A DNA stretch of 63,984 bases from Chiua virens (GCA_019787685.1 JAHNUO010000071.1:1-63984), one strand, 5' to 3'. Counted from the stretch's first letter, positions 23,650-35,786 are shown. The notes: generated from the sequence alone by a model not told the origin. Made by a program: numbers and translations.

Positions 23650-25737
23650 CTAAAAAAGAGAACAAGTGCTAAAGTGCGCCGTTTTGCCTGCCTGTATTTC
23701 CGCAGGAATAGCAGTTCGGTTGATCGTCTGTCCGCAGCGATAACAAAAGTGGGTGTTGCAGCCAGGTGAGATGCACTGGGATTTCGCAAAAGTTGATCAG
23801 TGCTTGTATTATGGCGAGTGCACAGAAATGCGGACTTACTGAGAGGTGATTACATCCGCTAGTTTTCTGGATTGGTGTCTTGCAATCTATACATGAAAGG
23901 CAAGGTCGTGAAGCAGTGTCAATGCGCCACACGTAAGGTACAACTTACTAGGGCAGTACCGCCATCCTTGTTGCGTCATGAGATGATCCAATTCCGCCGT
24001 ACCATCACACGAGTGTTTCGGTCCACCTGCCTCAATCGTCTGTTGGCACATTTTGCACCAAACATGGTCACAAGAGAGAAATGGACAGTGAATTTCAGAT
24101 TGGGCTTCTAGATCATCTCTATCGACAAAACCGGAGTGGTGACATCTTGTAGCATAGGATCAATATATGTTAGGAAGTCCATGCAGGCACTTACTTGCGA
24201 CAGTTGACCGCGATAGAGAATTGGGCCATCTCCATCTCTACCCAGGTTTCCCATTGCTTCTCGGAGACACCGAGTAGTTGAACTATCGGACTCGTTATGG
24301 CTAAGTGAGATGAAACATGTCAGACGGGCAAAGGCAGACGACAACAATATTTGTACGAACTCCCAGGGTTATTGTTTTTGTGGTCTGCCATACAGACAGG
24401 GCAAAGTACAGGGAAACGATGTTCCTCGATCTTGGTACAAACATGCCCTTGGGCGCAATCTCTGCAGATTTCATGACCGCACGCTGAAATACGAACGGCG
24501 TCGTCCTCTGGGAAATCATCTAGACAGACCCCGCAGTGATACTGGCGTTGTGCAGTTTGAATGAGATCATTTTTCTGCTTTAAGAGGAGCTCGTGTTCGG
24601 CGTCGAACGTCGCCTGTAACTGAAGGGCAAATTGCATCTCGGGATCTATCTCATCCATGCTACGGGCAGGATTGTCACGTTCTCCAGCGAAATAGGAAGA
24701 GTGGTTCGACCGAAAACCTTGCTTGAGGACAACAGAAGGTTTCGGTTTCGATGGCTTGGACGACCAGGACGACCAAGTTGAAGCACGTTTCGCCTTGGCC
24801 TTTTCTTCCTCTAGTTGTACTTCGAGACTAAGAATGTTTCTCTCCAATCCCTGCCTTTTTCCTTTCAGATCTTCGTTGTCGCGCGTGAGCTCTTCTAGCT
24901 CCTCCCTCAACGAGAGGAGTGTCAAGCTGGATAGAATAAGAGACTCAGCTCCTGCGCGAGGATCGTGAAAGGACGCCCTGGGAACAAACACGTGGCCAGC
25001 ACATTTATAATCAAGCGTTCCCTGGGGAGGTTGATGGACGAAGGAAAACAAGTCAAACGCTCGTTTTGCAATCCGCGGAAGAGATGTACTGATCGTCAAG
25101 CTTGCGTCTCGTTTTCCCTCTGAGGTTTCGCGTGGATTGAACAGAACAAAAAAATCCTCTGAAGATGTTTCGAGCAGTAAGCATGTCATTACGAGTGGCC
25201 AGCGAGTGATGATAATGGCAGAAGATGTACTGGAAGATCGCAGAGTTCTAGCATTTGTCTGTTAGCTCAGGGATGTCGATGAAGTGCAATGATGCAGACC
25301 ACGTACTTTAACAATTTTACGATGTAATCGAGACTCAGTGTACTGCTATCTTTGGACACAGACTTGAGTGATCGTTCAAAGAGAGGGGTACGATACACTT
25401 CTTCGACTTCGAAGTGAAAATTAGTATTCCCTCTTTCGTGACAAATTGCAAGGGCATTCTATATTATCGTAAAGGATCGGTGTGTTGACTTAGGAAAGTG
25501 GATCGTACGGATCGTACATACCTCGACCATCTGCATCGAGCATAGAGATGGGATGAGTTCCGATAAGTCAGGCCCTTTCTCCGAGCCCCTTGTGGCATCG
25601 AAAGCAAGCCTCGCGAAATTTAACGCAGAGAGAACGTCGGCAGTAATTCCCTTGTCGGGACCCAAGGCGACGTTATTGAAGGATACGACTCGCACCTTCC
25701 CTTGTAAGAGATCCGAGATGAGTTTTTGAAGTTCCAT
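23650..25737 (-). CDS. RBR-type E3 ubiquitin ligase, copy 1
   Basis: A RING-between-RING ubiquitin ligase, which passes ubiquitin through a catalytic cysteine. The start MELQKLISDLLQGKVRV opens an N-terminal region with no domain known to me. A coiled-coil-like stretch follows (LREELEELTRDNEDLKGK). RING1 is CGVCLDDFPEDD ... CGHEICRDCAQGHV ... CPVCMA (about 24430-24540). The IBR region includes CPFLSCDHVWCKMCQQT and HSCDGTAELDHLM. The third module is CKTPIQKTSGCNHLS, then CISPGCNTHFCYRCG, which holds the candidate catalytic Cys. The stop is at 23650. About six introns. Similar genes or relics lie at 55.9-57.3 and 57.8-60.0 kb. The N-terminal exon matches the relic closely (KVRVISFDSAALGPDK there, KVRVVSFNNVALGPDK here). 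Confidence 0.85.
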
Positions 25738-25761
25738 GCGTTGATGATACGAGTGGCACAA

Positions 25762-26639
25762 TTAGAAGCAAAGTCATGAATCACGGTGATATTGGAAATT
25801 TGAAATGAGTGACAATCTGACTATTCAATATTCAATCATGATAGGCGTTCAACTCGAAGTATTGAATGTAGAATTTCATGAACTAGGTTCGAGTTCAAGT
25901 TACGCTCCAAGCTCGGGCGTTTCAAGTTGGTTGTTCTCCCACTATGACCCTCCCCGGTGCACCAGTGAGATTTCATACACATATCGGATACACTGCGGAG
26001 TCTTTGACAATGGTCCATTCAATACGCGCAAACATCAGAAACACAGTTGTCAATGAATCCGGCAAAACCACCCTAGGTAAGTCGAGACGGCAGTCGATAG
26101 GATCATACTTTGCAATATTCACGCGACACCACAGAGCCTGAGACTAGTACCGCTAGCACGTCAGTTGTGCATCTATGCACTATTGACAGAGTTACCTCCT
26201 TCCTTCTATGGTCTATACGCGCACACAGACAAGTACTACCTGTCAGCAGTCTTGCAGTAAAGTCTTCATGTACGAGTAATTTGGTTCTTCTGCGAGACTG
26301 CAGACAGGAATTAACAACCAAAAATGACGTGAAAAGACGAAAACATACTGGAGGTGCACAGCATGATCTAAGAGTGTTGCGAGTGTCAGCGGCAGCGGAG
26401 GGTTAAGCATTGAAGCTTTGAAGGGTCGAAAGTTTTCTTTCGTTCGCAACATTCCAAAGCATGCTTGCAGTGATACCACAGAAACGTTCTGTGTGCAAGA
26501 TAGATCAGGGTGTACACAAGGGACATGGCATCATCCCGGCGGGTATGAACTAGGAAAATCATCAGTTTTTCAACAGACTGAGCGAAGGCGGGAGGCTCAC
26601 ACTCCTTTATGTACATTGACACTCATGAAGGGTAGTGTT
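25762..26639. other. intergenic or unrecognised decayed DNA
   Basis: Lies between the RBR gene and the UNC93 relic. In the mirrored block this position holds an SGNH esterase gene, but I could not recognise its remains here. Short frames only. Confidence 0.4.
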
Positions 26640-27190
26640 CCGACAGCGTATATACGTCGACTTTTGGTTGATTTCATTTGAAAATTTTCATACGCTTTTG
26701 CGTATGAAAGCATGAAAGCATGAAAGCCCCCTGCCCAACGCACAAGAATGCAGCCGTCACGCCGAGAACCACACCTGCGCCGATAACGAAGTCCGGGATT
26801 CGGGCAAATGTTGATAGCCCTAACAGATTCACATGAGGACGAATAGTCAATGCTTCGTGGCGATAAGGAGAGGACGCACAGGTACAAGCTAACATTAAGT
26901 GGGTAACCAAAGGAGCCCCAAAAGACTATTCATTTCGCACCGATTTTGTTGTTTACCGTCCTTGGTCAAGCGGCAGCAAGCTCACAAGTGTACAACACAG
27001 ATGGACGAACACAGAGAAGAATGGAAAACATGCAGATGTGGCATTGGTTTCATTCATTTGTCCGCCACCGTGAAGACCGGTCAAGGCATTGTGCATGCCA
27101 AGGCATAAGAAACAGACGAAACCAAACATGACCAGCTGAGTGATGGGGCGATAATATACACCCTTCAAGACACGGGGTCGCTCGAAGCGT
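26640..27190 (-). pseudogene. relic of an UNC93-like transporter
   Basis: The minus strand starts with MKGVYYRPITQLVMFGFVCF and NALTGLHGGGQMN, nearly the same as the intact gene at 51.35 kb (KGVYYHPITQLVMLGF, NALTGLGGGGQMN). Downstream it has DFVIGAGVVLGVTAAFL, matching DFVIGAGAILGVTAAFL. Frames shift between these pieces. A stop and missing segments replace the first exon junction, and the rest of the gene beyond the AAFL helix is gone or unreadable. Lies head to head with the YTM1 relic, as the intact pair does. Confidence 0.85.
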
Positions 27191-27224
27191 TCCTTGAATA
27201 GATCGACGGGAGTGGACGGGCCTC

Positions 27225-27870
27225 TTTACTTTACACAGCCACATAGAATACCCACTTTTTTTCACGGATACAAATTTACTCCTTGCAGATCATAGAGTCC
27301 AATTCACCACCGAAACTCTCCATGTCCTCCACATAATCAACAAAGCTCTCTGTCTCGAAAAACCAGTCCCATTCGACTTTCTTGTTCGTGATCCTAAGAA
27401 CCTCCCTTGGGAATGTCGCGCAGGAAACAGCTTCAGTAAGGCAGGTATCACGTCCGGCAGTGGTACGGATTGTGACAACCTTGTTGATCGACAGAATAGA
27501 AAGGCACGCTCAAGATCGAGCATTTTGAGTCGGTATTACCACCGTAGCGTGACAACGCTCCCACATGACTGAGATCGGGTCACCTCTGTCCCGTGCCATA
27601 CATCCAAGTGCGCTTTATCCTCTCATCCCTATCGCACGCGAACGAACCTTGTTGCAGACACTTTCTAACGGACTCGCACGACGGTCACATCCGTTTGTTT
27701 AATTACGCGCAACAATTGGTTCACCATGCCTCTGCACCTCAAGCACCGATAACCACTGTCTGTGTTGTACCGTACTCGGAATCAATGGAGCGCCTCACAC
27801 GATATAACGGCCTCTCTCACCCGGGTCTCGCTCGTATCCAATGCATATACGATGTTGGCTGTCGAGTATA
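27225..27870 (+). pseudogene. YTM1: relic of ribosome biogenesis gene YTM1
   Basis: The plus strand reads VQFTTETLHVL, INKALCLEKPVPFDFLVRD and ITSGSGTDCDNLVDRQNRK, matching the intact N-terminus and first intron at 50.6-50.3 kb (INKALSLEKPVPFDFLVRG). Next come IQVRFILSSLSHANEPCC and HFLTDSHDGHIRLFNYAQ, matching the first WD repeat and the preceding intron. Later bases decay into fragments of LTRVSLV. Most of the WD40 propeller is missing. The copy is inverted relative to the live gene. Confidence 0.85.
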
Positions 27871-28034
27871 TGTTTGGTACGTAGTGGTCAAACGAAGACC
27901 TGTTGATACGTTGTTGATATGAACTAGTTATCGATACATCACTGAGATTTTGTACAACGAAATACAATCAAGATTCGAAAAGACCGACACAGTCAAAAAA
28001 TGCCATTGATCCCATCACCCTTGACCGACGACCC

Positions 28035-31000
28035 TCATGGATTGAGGTTCAACAATCCAGCCGCCATTCGGACCAGCTCATCAAAACTTCTCGTCCCATT
28101 TCCACCCAGCCCATAAAATGCCTCCACAAACTCCTTCGCCTTCTCCGCCACTAGCTCTAACAAGTCCGGTTCGGCTTGTAAATTTTCCTTCATATATGCA
28201 GCGGTCACCACCGTCGCCCAAACCTGTCTGTCGATCCCACTCTCGTCTCCCTTGTGCAGTACCGCATCCCCAACAAGCCGAATCAAAAGAGGACTAGCCG
28301 AAAACGACCCATCCACCGCCATCTCGAGAAACAGGTCAAACACCGCTTGTGGAACGCGGTCTGGCTTGGTAGAACCACCACCCAGACCGACGTTCGTTGG
28401 CCGATGACTTCCAGCGCTCGTGTCGCGCTGGAAGTCAGGCGAAGGAGCGCGGTCAATTGGGTCGCGGAGCACAGGAAGGGGACTTGGAGGACGAGAGGCT
28501 GTCCAACAGGAGCTGCAAGAGGATCCATTGAGGGAACTCAAAGTGGAGAATGTCTCAATGCTGCGCTGTGACGAGACGCTCCGTTGCCGCGGTGGTCTGG
28601 TGGTCTGTGGGCGACCACGACCTCTGCTGCTCTCGCTCCCAAGCTCACCAGACTCGGAACCGTCGTACGCTCCAGGGAGCCTCGACGGATGGTGAGAACG
28701 GGAGTGAGAGTTACTATTGGATACCACTGGGCTGCCTAGGAAGCCAAACAGGGACGAGATGAACGAAGATACGCCATTGATGAACCCATCGAGGAAGGTG
28801 GGCTCTTCGAGGCTGTCCTCTTGGGATTCCTGGTCAATCTGCCGTGTCGGGCGAAGTCTCGACCTCATCCATGTTTTGTTGCCGCTTCCACGTCCTTTAT
28901 TCCTCATCCGTTCATCCCCTTTCTGGACCGCGACAAAAGAGGTGTGCTTGGTTACAAGCTGATACGTCAAACCGAGCCTAACGATGCCAGCCTTCCGCAG
29001 ATCCTCTTCGGAAGCCAAGAGAGCATCTCCGGGAGCTGGGGTAGGGAGAGGCCCGACTCCATCGTCCAATTCCATGACCAGCTTTCGGGCCGCCAGCGTG
29101 TGCACGATGGGGACGATCGAATCCCCGTGTGTATCGCGGAATGGTTTTACTTTCGTGACAGGCACGCGCAGCTCCTGTGGGTGGGATTCTCCTTCAAGTT
29201 TGGTGATCAACTTGACGACATTTGGAACGGTCCCCGACGACGTAATTGCAAAGACAGTAAATCGGATTCCGGTGAAGATCTTTGTCAGTGAATGAGGTGC
29301 CTGCTGCATAAATGGAGGAGGTCCAAGCTCTGGGATGCCCGCAGGGAGGTTCGACGGCGTACTGGGCGAAGGTAGACTGCCGTGAGGACTAGAAGGGTCG
29401 CATCCCCAATCGATATCGATACTTTCTATATTTTTCGAGCGACCTGCATTCAAAAGTCGAGCACATTTCCCGTATATAGCTTCTGAAGAGAGTGCGAATA
29501 GTGCCTCTCCATGACCTTGTCTTGCGAGTCTGGAGCATATGTCAGAAGAGACGCCTTCCCCGATGCCGAGAACGAATAGGCGTGTCGGCGCAAGGGGAGG
29601 CGAAGTGTGAACAGCATTGGAAATGACCGCCCAAGGATCCAAGTATGTGTTGTTTGGCTAGAATAGACTCGGTTTCAAATCAAGGCGTTTTAAGAAGCCA
29701 AGTCACATACATTGATCCCACCATCAGTCAGTAAGAATACGACTGCTGGGCGATCAAGCCGACGTGAATTGAATGCTGATTGAAGAGCGCTCGGAATTTC
29801 CGTTCCACCGTAATCAGCACCCATGCCTGCAACATGCGAAGTCTGCGGCACAACATAAACCAGTGAAATCTAAACAGAAAAACAACGTACCGCTTCATGC
29901 AAGGAGCTCGTGTCGAGTCCACGGCTGCCAGTGATCTCCCATAGACTCGTAACATTGCTGCCAAAGCTGAAGATGTTGAAAATCGTCTGCCCACTTGGCA
30001 GAAGACGTAACAACATCGTCAACGTTCTTTTGGCTGTCTCGATCGGAGTGCCCGACATACTGCCAGATCGATCAATAATAAAGATATATTCCTGTGAGGG
30101 TATCTTGGGAGCTAGAAACTTCGGAATGAGAGTTAACTGTATCGCAGTAGTAGATCCGTCGCCGTTTCCGGCCTCCTCTGCAAAGCACCTGGGCTTGTCT
30201 AGTCCCTCGGCGTGTATGGTGACGACGAAGTCTTTAGTCAGGAATTCGTGCGACTTCCAGACTGCAGACATACGTCGCGTTGATTTTACACCAGAACGAC
30301 CCTTGTAGCGTCGGACTTCAATCACATGCGTTGGACTATCGACACCATATATGACATCGCTCGTCTGGATGTCGACATTGATGCGAACTCGTGTGCGGGA
30401 GTCCACAGCAGAAGTATTTTGCATGGCCAGGGGTGGCGTGCCATAGCGCTCAGCGATGTGCATCGGGAGTTGTAGTCGAATGCGATCGTGTAGACCTTCG
30501 TCCAACAGGTCCATCACAAACTATACGCAAAGCGTGTGTTATGCACACGGATGTGAACACGACGTGAGTACATACTGTCAAGTGTGCGATCACCCTCGTC
30601 GTGGCAGGGATAGAACCGACTGAAATCGTGAATACTGAGCGGCAAGATGAGCGTCGTGGCCAGCGTTTGAGAAAAAAAAATGAAGACCCACTATCATCCG
30701 TGACTCTTTCAACGAGTGCTGCCATCTTGCCTTGTTCTACCGCATGTGTATACGTGGATGCAGCCTCTTCCTTTTCTTTCACTTCCCCGACGATGACCAC
30801 TCCGTCTTCCATCTCGAGCTCAAATGCGCATACTGCAGCGCTCGCTGGGAGTGGGAAGACATACTTTGCCTTCCCGGTGGCTTCACTTGACGAATTATAA
30901 AATGTCTGGGAGAGGACTATGCGGGAGGAGACTATATCACGAAATGGACGGAAATTAAGTCCGAGATAAGCTCCAAAGACAAGGGAGACACTGCCAACCA

Positions 31001-31112
31001 GCGACGCACCATCGATTACCCAGGCCTTCACTTTGACCTCTTCCAGTGAAAGATATTCGATCTTGTTTTGCCCGCGCGGCTGATGGGCAATACCTGCGTG
31101 CGTTGAGGTCAT
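28035..31112 (-). CDS. VIT and VWA domain protein, copy 1
   Basis: A large protein with the inter-alpha-trypsin inhibitor-like layout. The start MTSTHAGIAHQPRGQ leads to a VIT domain (FGAYLGLNFRPFRDIV, ATGKAKYVFPLPASAAVCAF, VEQGKMAALVERVTDD). The von Willebrand A domain follows: MIDAS motif FIIDRSGSMSGTPIETAKRT (DxSxS), then GADYGGTEIPSAL with the second metal-site Thr, then VFLLTDGGI. A long Ser/Pro-rich linker with many Arg-Ser and Ser-Ser repeats separates this from a conserved C-terminal helical region (VWATVVTAAYMKENL, EKAKEFVEAFYGLG), ending LLNLNP. At least four introns. In other eukaryotes such proteins bind partners through the metal site; the role here is unknown. A tandem, clearly diverged copy lies at 40.4-43.5 kb. 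Confidence 0.85.
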
Positions 31113-31438
31113 ATGGGTGAAATTGAAAAAGAGGAGACGATGGCGGTTGTTGCGTGGACGGTACGGATCCCCCACTTTTATCTGTAATCTTTAGCTGTAT
31201 CGGCAGTGATGTGTGGCGATTCAGCCTGAGACTTTGGACCCACGACTGAACGTGGGAGGTACATCGACTGTGGGCGCACGAACACTGGTTGGCTGGAATG
31301 CCACGCTGTGTAACTGATGTACTAGTATGTACCGTATGTGGTTGTGCCAAGAGTGATGCTTGTGGGACCGAACTGTACTGAGACTATTATTCCCCAAGTT
31401 TCACATAAAGTACTTATGAGTCTTGCAATAAGACATTA

Positions 31439-31487
31439 GGGTGTCTCACCTGTCCGAAAGTGCGAGCTTACTTCACCAAAAAACATG
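31439..31487 (+). repeat. terminal inverted repeat, left end of copy 1
   Basis: Begins gggtgtctcacctgtccgaa and continues to acatg. It pairs with 35697-35745 with one mismatch (cttcacc against cctcacc). Confidence 0.9.
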
Positions 31488-31596
31488 GGGACTTGGTGGA
31501 AAAGAGCGAGCTGAGTAAGCTGGTAAGTTCAGGGCTGGCAGAATCCACTGGCCGCTGGCCGTGTTGTCGCCATGCTGCTAGTCTCACCACAACCCA

Positions 31597-33701
31597 ATGT
31601 CAGCCCCATCCTCCTCGACAAGATCCGGTACTACTGGCAAGCACAAGGTGACAGTCCTGTGGGACCTGAAGAACTACTCAGGTCGTACTGACCGCCTTGT
31701 TGAATGGTGCAACTCAAATCCTCTCGAACGAGCAAAACTCTTCTCGGATTCAAATCAAGCTGCCCGAGAGGAAGGACGCGAAAAGCAGACCAACAGCCAG
31801 ACAAAGAAGGTGTTGATGCTCCCCCTTGTCCAAGCCATCTTTAGCAGTAAAGACGAAACTCAAGAATTCCGGGACATATGTGCAGAGGATCCATCGGTAT
31901 TTGTCCCTGCCATTGAACAACGGATATCAAAGTAAAATCATATTTCACTTTCATAAATTTACTGACACCTCTACCTATAGCCTTCGAAAAAAGTATCGTG
32001 AATTACTGGGTGGCCTATTGAAGACTGGTGCTGGACGCACGCACGACGAGCTCTTGAAGGACGCATCGTCACAGACCCTGTTAGGTATGCTACAGTTCAC
32101 ATTCTGAATCTGATAACCAAAGCACCATACGAAATGTTAATGCTGTACTATTTACAGCCGATATCCAGAAGCAGCTACCATGGTTCAACGATCTCCATGG
32201 GTTTTGGAATAAAAATCCAGCGTACAACATTGTCTTCACCAATTCAAATCCCAATCAAGACTTTGGGGTACAAGCAGCGAAATTATTCAAGATCAGTGAC
32301 CCAGCCTCTGGGTCTCAACATCGGGCGTCAGCTGCATCGCCAGCCACTCTTGGGCCGGTCGCGGGGACTAGTATGGTGGCTCCCATTGGCAGGACTCTCG
32401 CAGCGAGTTCCACTCAGGCTGCCCTCAGGCTGCAGGCTACCCCGAACTGTGACCTTGTATTCTCTCCTATACCCCAGGCTGGACCCTCTGTGCTACCTCC
32501 ACACATACTATCCGATATGGCGTCTTCTAATGTGCTGTTTTTGGACCCCCTCCATGCGACATCCACTGCGACACATACCATGCTCAGGCCAGCTCTTCCC
32601 TCAGTCGTACCATCTCCTCTCCCTTTGTACGATATGCCTGATCTGCCCTCTGACGAAACGTCTGATGCTCCTATCAATTCCCCCATGGCTGGCCCACTCC
32701 CCGTGCAACTAGTCAATCCCACAGTCATCCCCTCGCCCGGTACTAGCCATAACCTCCCTGATCTGTCGGTGCCATGGTCCACTCAGGCAGATGCACCCAC
32801 CGGCAGCGTGGCTGGACACCTCAACCCAGGCCTTGAGTCGCCCACTAGTAGTGTGCCTCTGAGTCAGGCTGTTCCCCCTTCTGTCATTGACAAGGGGAAA
32901 GGACGTGAGACAGTGACATCCGAGCCATTGGACTATGGCAGTATATTTCACGACCCTGGCTTTGACGACGATGACGATGGCATGGCCATCCAAGCCTGGA
33001 GTGTTGGCCCGGGGCCAGAACCACCAAAGCAAGCCATCGGTTTAACCCACCCTCTTTCTACTGGTCCCACGACATTCCATGCTACCGTTGCTGCACAACC
33101 TGAGCCCGCTGCTGTCTTGCGTGTATTTTTACAGCCACCAACTCACCGGGCCATTGCAATTGAAGAGTCTTCAGAGTCTGCCAGTGCCAGTGATGCAGCA
33201 GCATCGCACCTCTTGGCCAACCTCAACCTTCAAGTCACAGCCTCAAGATCACAGAAACTCTCACTATCGTCACCTGGAACATCCCTGTTCTCTGACTCCA
33301 TCGACTACTCATCCGCTCCATCAACCAAACCAACAACAAACACGTCGTCATCCACCCGGAAGCGTGGCCAAGATCCTGGACAAGATAAATCTTCTGAATC
33401 ATTTGTCAGTGCAGCGCACTCACTCGTTGCCACATTGAGTGGAGCACGTGATGATAAAAAGGCTGAGAAACGTGCACGCTATGAACTTGACCTCTGGCGC
33501 AGCCAAGAACGGTCTCGTCATCGTCATTCGCAACGTGAACATGAACAGGAGTTGCAGCAGGAACGTCAGAAGCATGAGAAGGAGATGAAGGACAAAGATA
33601 TCACTGCATTCCAGCTCCAGCTGGAGATCGAGAAGATGAGACTTCAGAGGCTAGCGATGGAGAAGGGGCCTGGCACAAGTGGTGAGGAACAAGAAACATG
33701 A
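31597..33701 (+). CDS. transposon SANT/Myb-like coiled-coil protein, copy 1
   Basis: The second protein of the element, about 650 residues. The start MSAPSSSTRSGTTGKHKVTV is followed by a Trp-spaced SANT/Myb-like DNA-binding region (VLWDLKNYSGRTDRLVEWC, then LRKKYRELLGGLLKTGAG after an intron near 31933-31980). A second intron near 32084-32158 restores DIQKQLPWFNDLHGFWNKNP. A long Pro/Ser/Thr-rich linker leads to an acidic patch (GFDDDDDGMA) and a charged C-terminal coiled coil (RHSQREHEQELQQERQKHEK, EIEKMRLQRLAMEKG). In PIF/Harbinger elements a Myb-like partner helps the transposase enter the nucleus and bind the ends; that role is inferred here. Confidence 0.8.
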
Positions 33702-33821
33702 TGCCATGCCCGACATATGTTGACTGACAATTACCAAAGGTATTTTGATCATCGTCATGTAGTTTAGTGTTGTATCCAAGTCTGAGTTGTAGTATCTCAG
33801 CTCGTTTCCTGTATATGTAAT

Positions 33822-35457
33822 CTAATTTTTCAAAAATGAAAAGAGTTGATGTTTCAGTTGTTCACGAAGCCTTTGTCCATCAGAGCCAATCCAATTCCCC
33901 CCCCTTTCCTCATCTCTCGGATTTCCCCCCTCCTCTTCCTCCTCTTCCTCCTCTTCTTCCTCTCCAGGTTGTCTCCTATGATCATAGCCACCATAGTTGT
34001 TTGCATATGTTCTTGCAGATATGTTTTTTCCGAGGTCTTCTTCAATCTCAATGATCATGTTGTGAAGGACAAGGCATGTTGTAATCCAGCATTTGACATA
34101 TTCCCAGTCTTCTTCTGTTTGAATTTGAACTCGTATCTCCCATAGTGACTGGAATCTCCCTTTGATAGAGCCATATAAGTGCTCAGACCGTACTCGGACC
34201 TATAAAAAATTATTTGAATAACTCAGAGTTTGATTAAGTTACTAACCTTTGAAAGATGATAATTAAACTTTTTCAGATCCCTAGATAAACTCCCCCCTGC
34301 AGGCTTTTTATAAGGGACAATACACCAAGGGTGACAGCCATAAGCAGTATCAGCCCAAATCCACTCATTGGGCTGGAGAAACTTGTCAGGGACTCTTGCA
34401 ATTTCAGAATATTGGAAGGCACTAGAGTCATGTAGGCTTCCAGGCATTGCAATGGCATAATCCACAATCCGTAGATTATGTGGCAATATGACAAGCTAAA
34501 AAAATATAAAATTAGCACATAAAAATATTTATCAAATAGAAATACCTGATTGGTTGTTGAATAATTGGATTTGCGATCATAAAATCCCTCTCCATACCAA
34601 CCTGGCTTCTGATAAAGATTGAAAAGTGTTCCATCAACTGTCAAAAACCCTCTCTTCCATTCTGGACATGTCTTTTCTTCCACATACTCTTGAGCCTTGT
34701 GTTTGTCTTCCTGATCACGAGGATTGGTGAGATCAAAGTGGATATAGTCCTTGTGGAGGGATAGAATCGCTGTCATCACCCGCTTATAGCAGTTATGAAC
34801 TGTGCCAACAGAGACACCAGCCCATTCTGCTACATCCTGAGAAGTGGCTCCATTCCCATAGTGGCCTGCACCATTTAAGAAAATGGCAAGCTGGACAGAA
34901 ACAGGAAGCTGGGGAGAACTGGGATTGTTGCCAAATGCATAGTGATCCTGGATCTTGTGGACAATTTCAGTAAAGACATCATAGGGTACACGTAACTTGC
35001 GCTGGAAGAGCCGAGGGTGAGTAAGCTTCCACTGATCAAGAAGATGAATTTGAGGCTGGCGAGCAGGAGGGGGAAGGTGGTTGAAGACTCAGGCTTGAGA
35101 TACATCATCATGGAACCTTTGAGTGAGGTTGCAGAAGTCAAGGAGTGGAATGATGAAAGAGAGATCATCATCTGATGAAGATCCATCAGACTCAGACATA
35201 GAGAGACCAGGGCCAGGGGTATCCAAGTCAGCAGACTCAGAATCAGACTCAGAGGTTGAGTCAGATCTGCTTGATGCCATATCCACATCAGTGGATGGAA
35301 GGATAGAGGATCTAGGATCAAATTCTGAGTCAGTACTATCACCATGTACCTCCTCTATTGCCTGCTGAAGCATGGCAAGATATACTTGAAGCCCAAGTGC
35401 TTGTTGTGCTTCATGTAGGGCAGCAAGGAATTTTGCACGAGCAGATTGATGGGGCAT
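33822..35457 (-). CDS. Harbinger-type DDE transposase, copy 1
   Basis: A cut-and-paste transposase of the DDE_Tnp_4 type. The start is MPHQSARAKFLAALHEA, with an acidic Ser/Asp-rich N-terminus. A TGA at 35089-35091 would stop it, but this lies in a 48-bp GT..AG stretch whose removal joins RFHDD to PQIHLLDQWKLTHPRLF in frame, so it is probably an intron. A helix-turn-helix-like segment (TSQDVAEWAGVSVGTVHNCY) precedes the catalytic triad: D in LTVDGTLFNLYQK, D in WIWADTAYGCHPW, and E in RVRSEHLYGSIKGRF. The C-terminus carries a poly-Glu run and ends QLKHQLFSFLKN. Two more introns fall near 34500-34550 and 34200-34250. Confidence 0.8.
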
Positions 35458-35696
35458 GATGGTCAAGCTTCTCGAGACTTGGGCTGCACATATATATACA
35501 CCTCTGGATGTATTTTTGTTATCTATGCAGTGATTCTAGGACACAGTTATACTTGGTATCTGTGACTGGCACAGCCGCCCTCCAGTTGCCTTATTCGGGG
35601 CGACGAGTCACGGTGTTGACCAGCTCACACAAACCTTGTCGGGCTCGCTTGGACATTTCTGTCCGCTCGTTTGACACTCTTTTTGCTGACATACTC

Positions 35697-35745
35697 ATGT
35701 TTTTTGGTGAGGTAAGCTCGCACTTTCGGACAGGTGAGACACCCT
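35697..35745 (-). repeat. terminal inverted repeat, right end of copy 1
   Basis: The reverse complement begins gggtgtctcacctgtccgaa. Followed by taatgt, the mirror of acatta at the left end. Confidence 0.9.
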
Positions 35746-35786
35746 AATGTCGCATTTCGTGAACAACTTGAACGTTCTGCTCAATA
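35746..35786. other. 41-bp spacer between the two transposons
   Basis: Unique sequence starting taatgtcgcatttcg and ending ctgctcaata. It includes the TA dinucleotide at each element's edge. It forms the loop of the 8.65-kb palindrome. Confidence 0.9.

Larger units (their letters stand above)
31439..35745 (+). mobile_element. Harbinger-type DNA transposon, copy 1
   Basis: A 4307-bp element bounded by inverted repeats starting gggtgtctcacctgtccgaa. The repeats run about 49 bp to aaaaaacatg with one mismatch. It is flanked on both sides by TA (acatTA before, TAatgt after). It encodes a SANT/Myb-like protein on the plus strand and a DDE transposase on the minus strand, convergent. Both terminal repeats and both genes look complete, so it may be autonomous. 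Inserted between the two VIT-VWA genes. Confidence 0.9.

Noticed and set aside
28254..29295. Plus-strand frames over the VIT-VWA gene
   Set aside because: Antisense to the Ser/Pro-rich linker of the minus-strand gene; no independent motif.
32134..32782. 192-codon and 122-codon frames within the transposon
   Set aside because: Alternate and antisense frames of the SANT-like protein gene; the same shadows appear mirrored in copy 2.
34875..35345. 156-codon frame rich in Leu and Ser
   Set aside because: An alternate frame of the Ser/Asp-rich transposase N-terminus.
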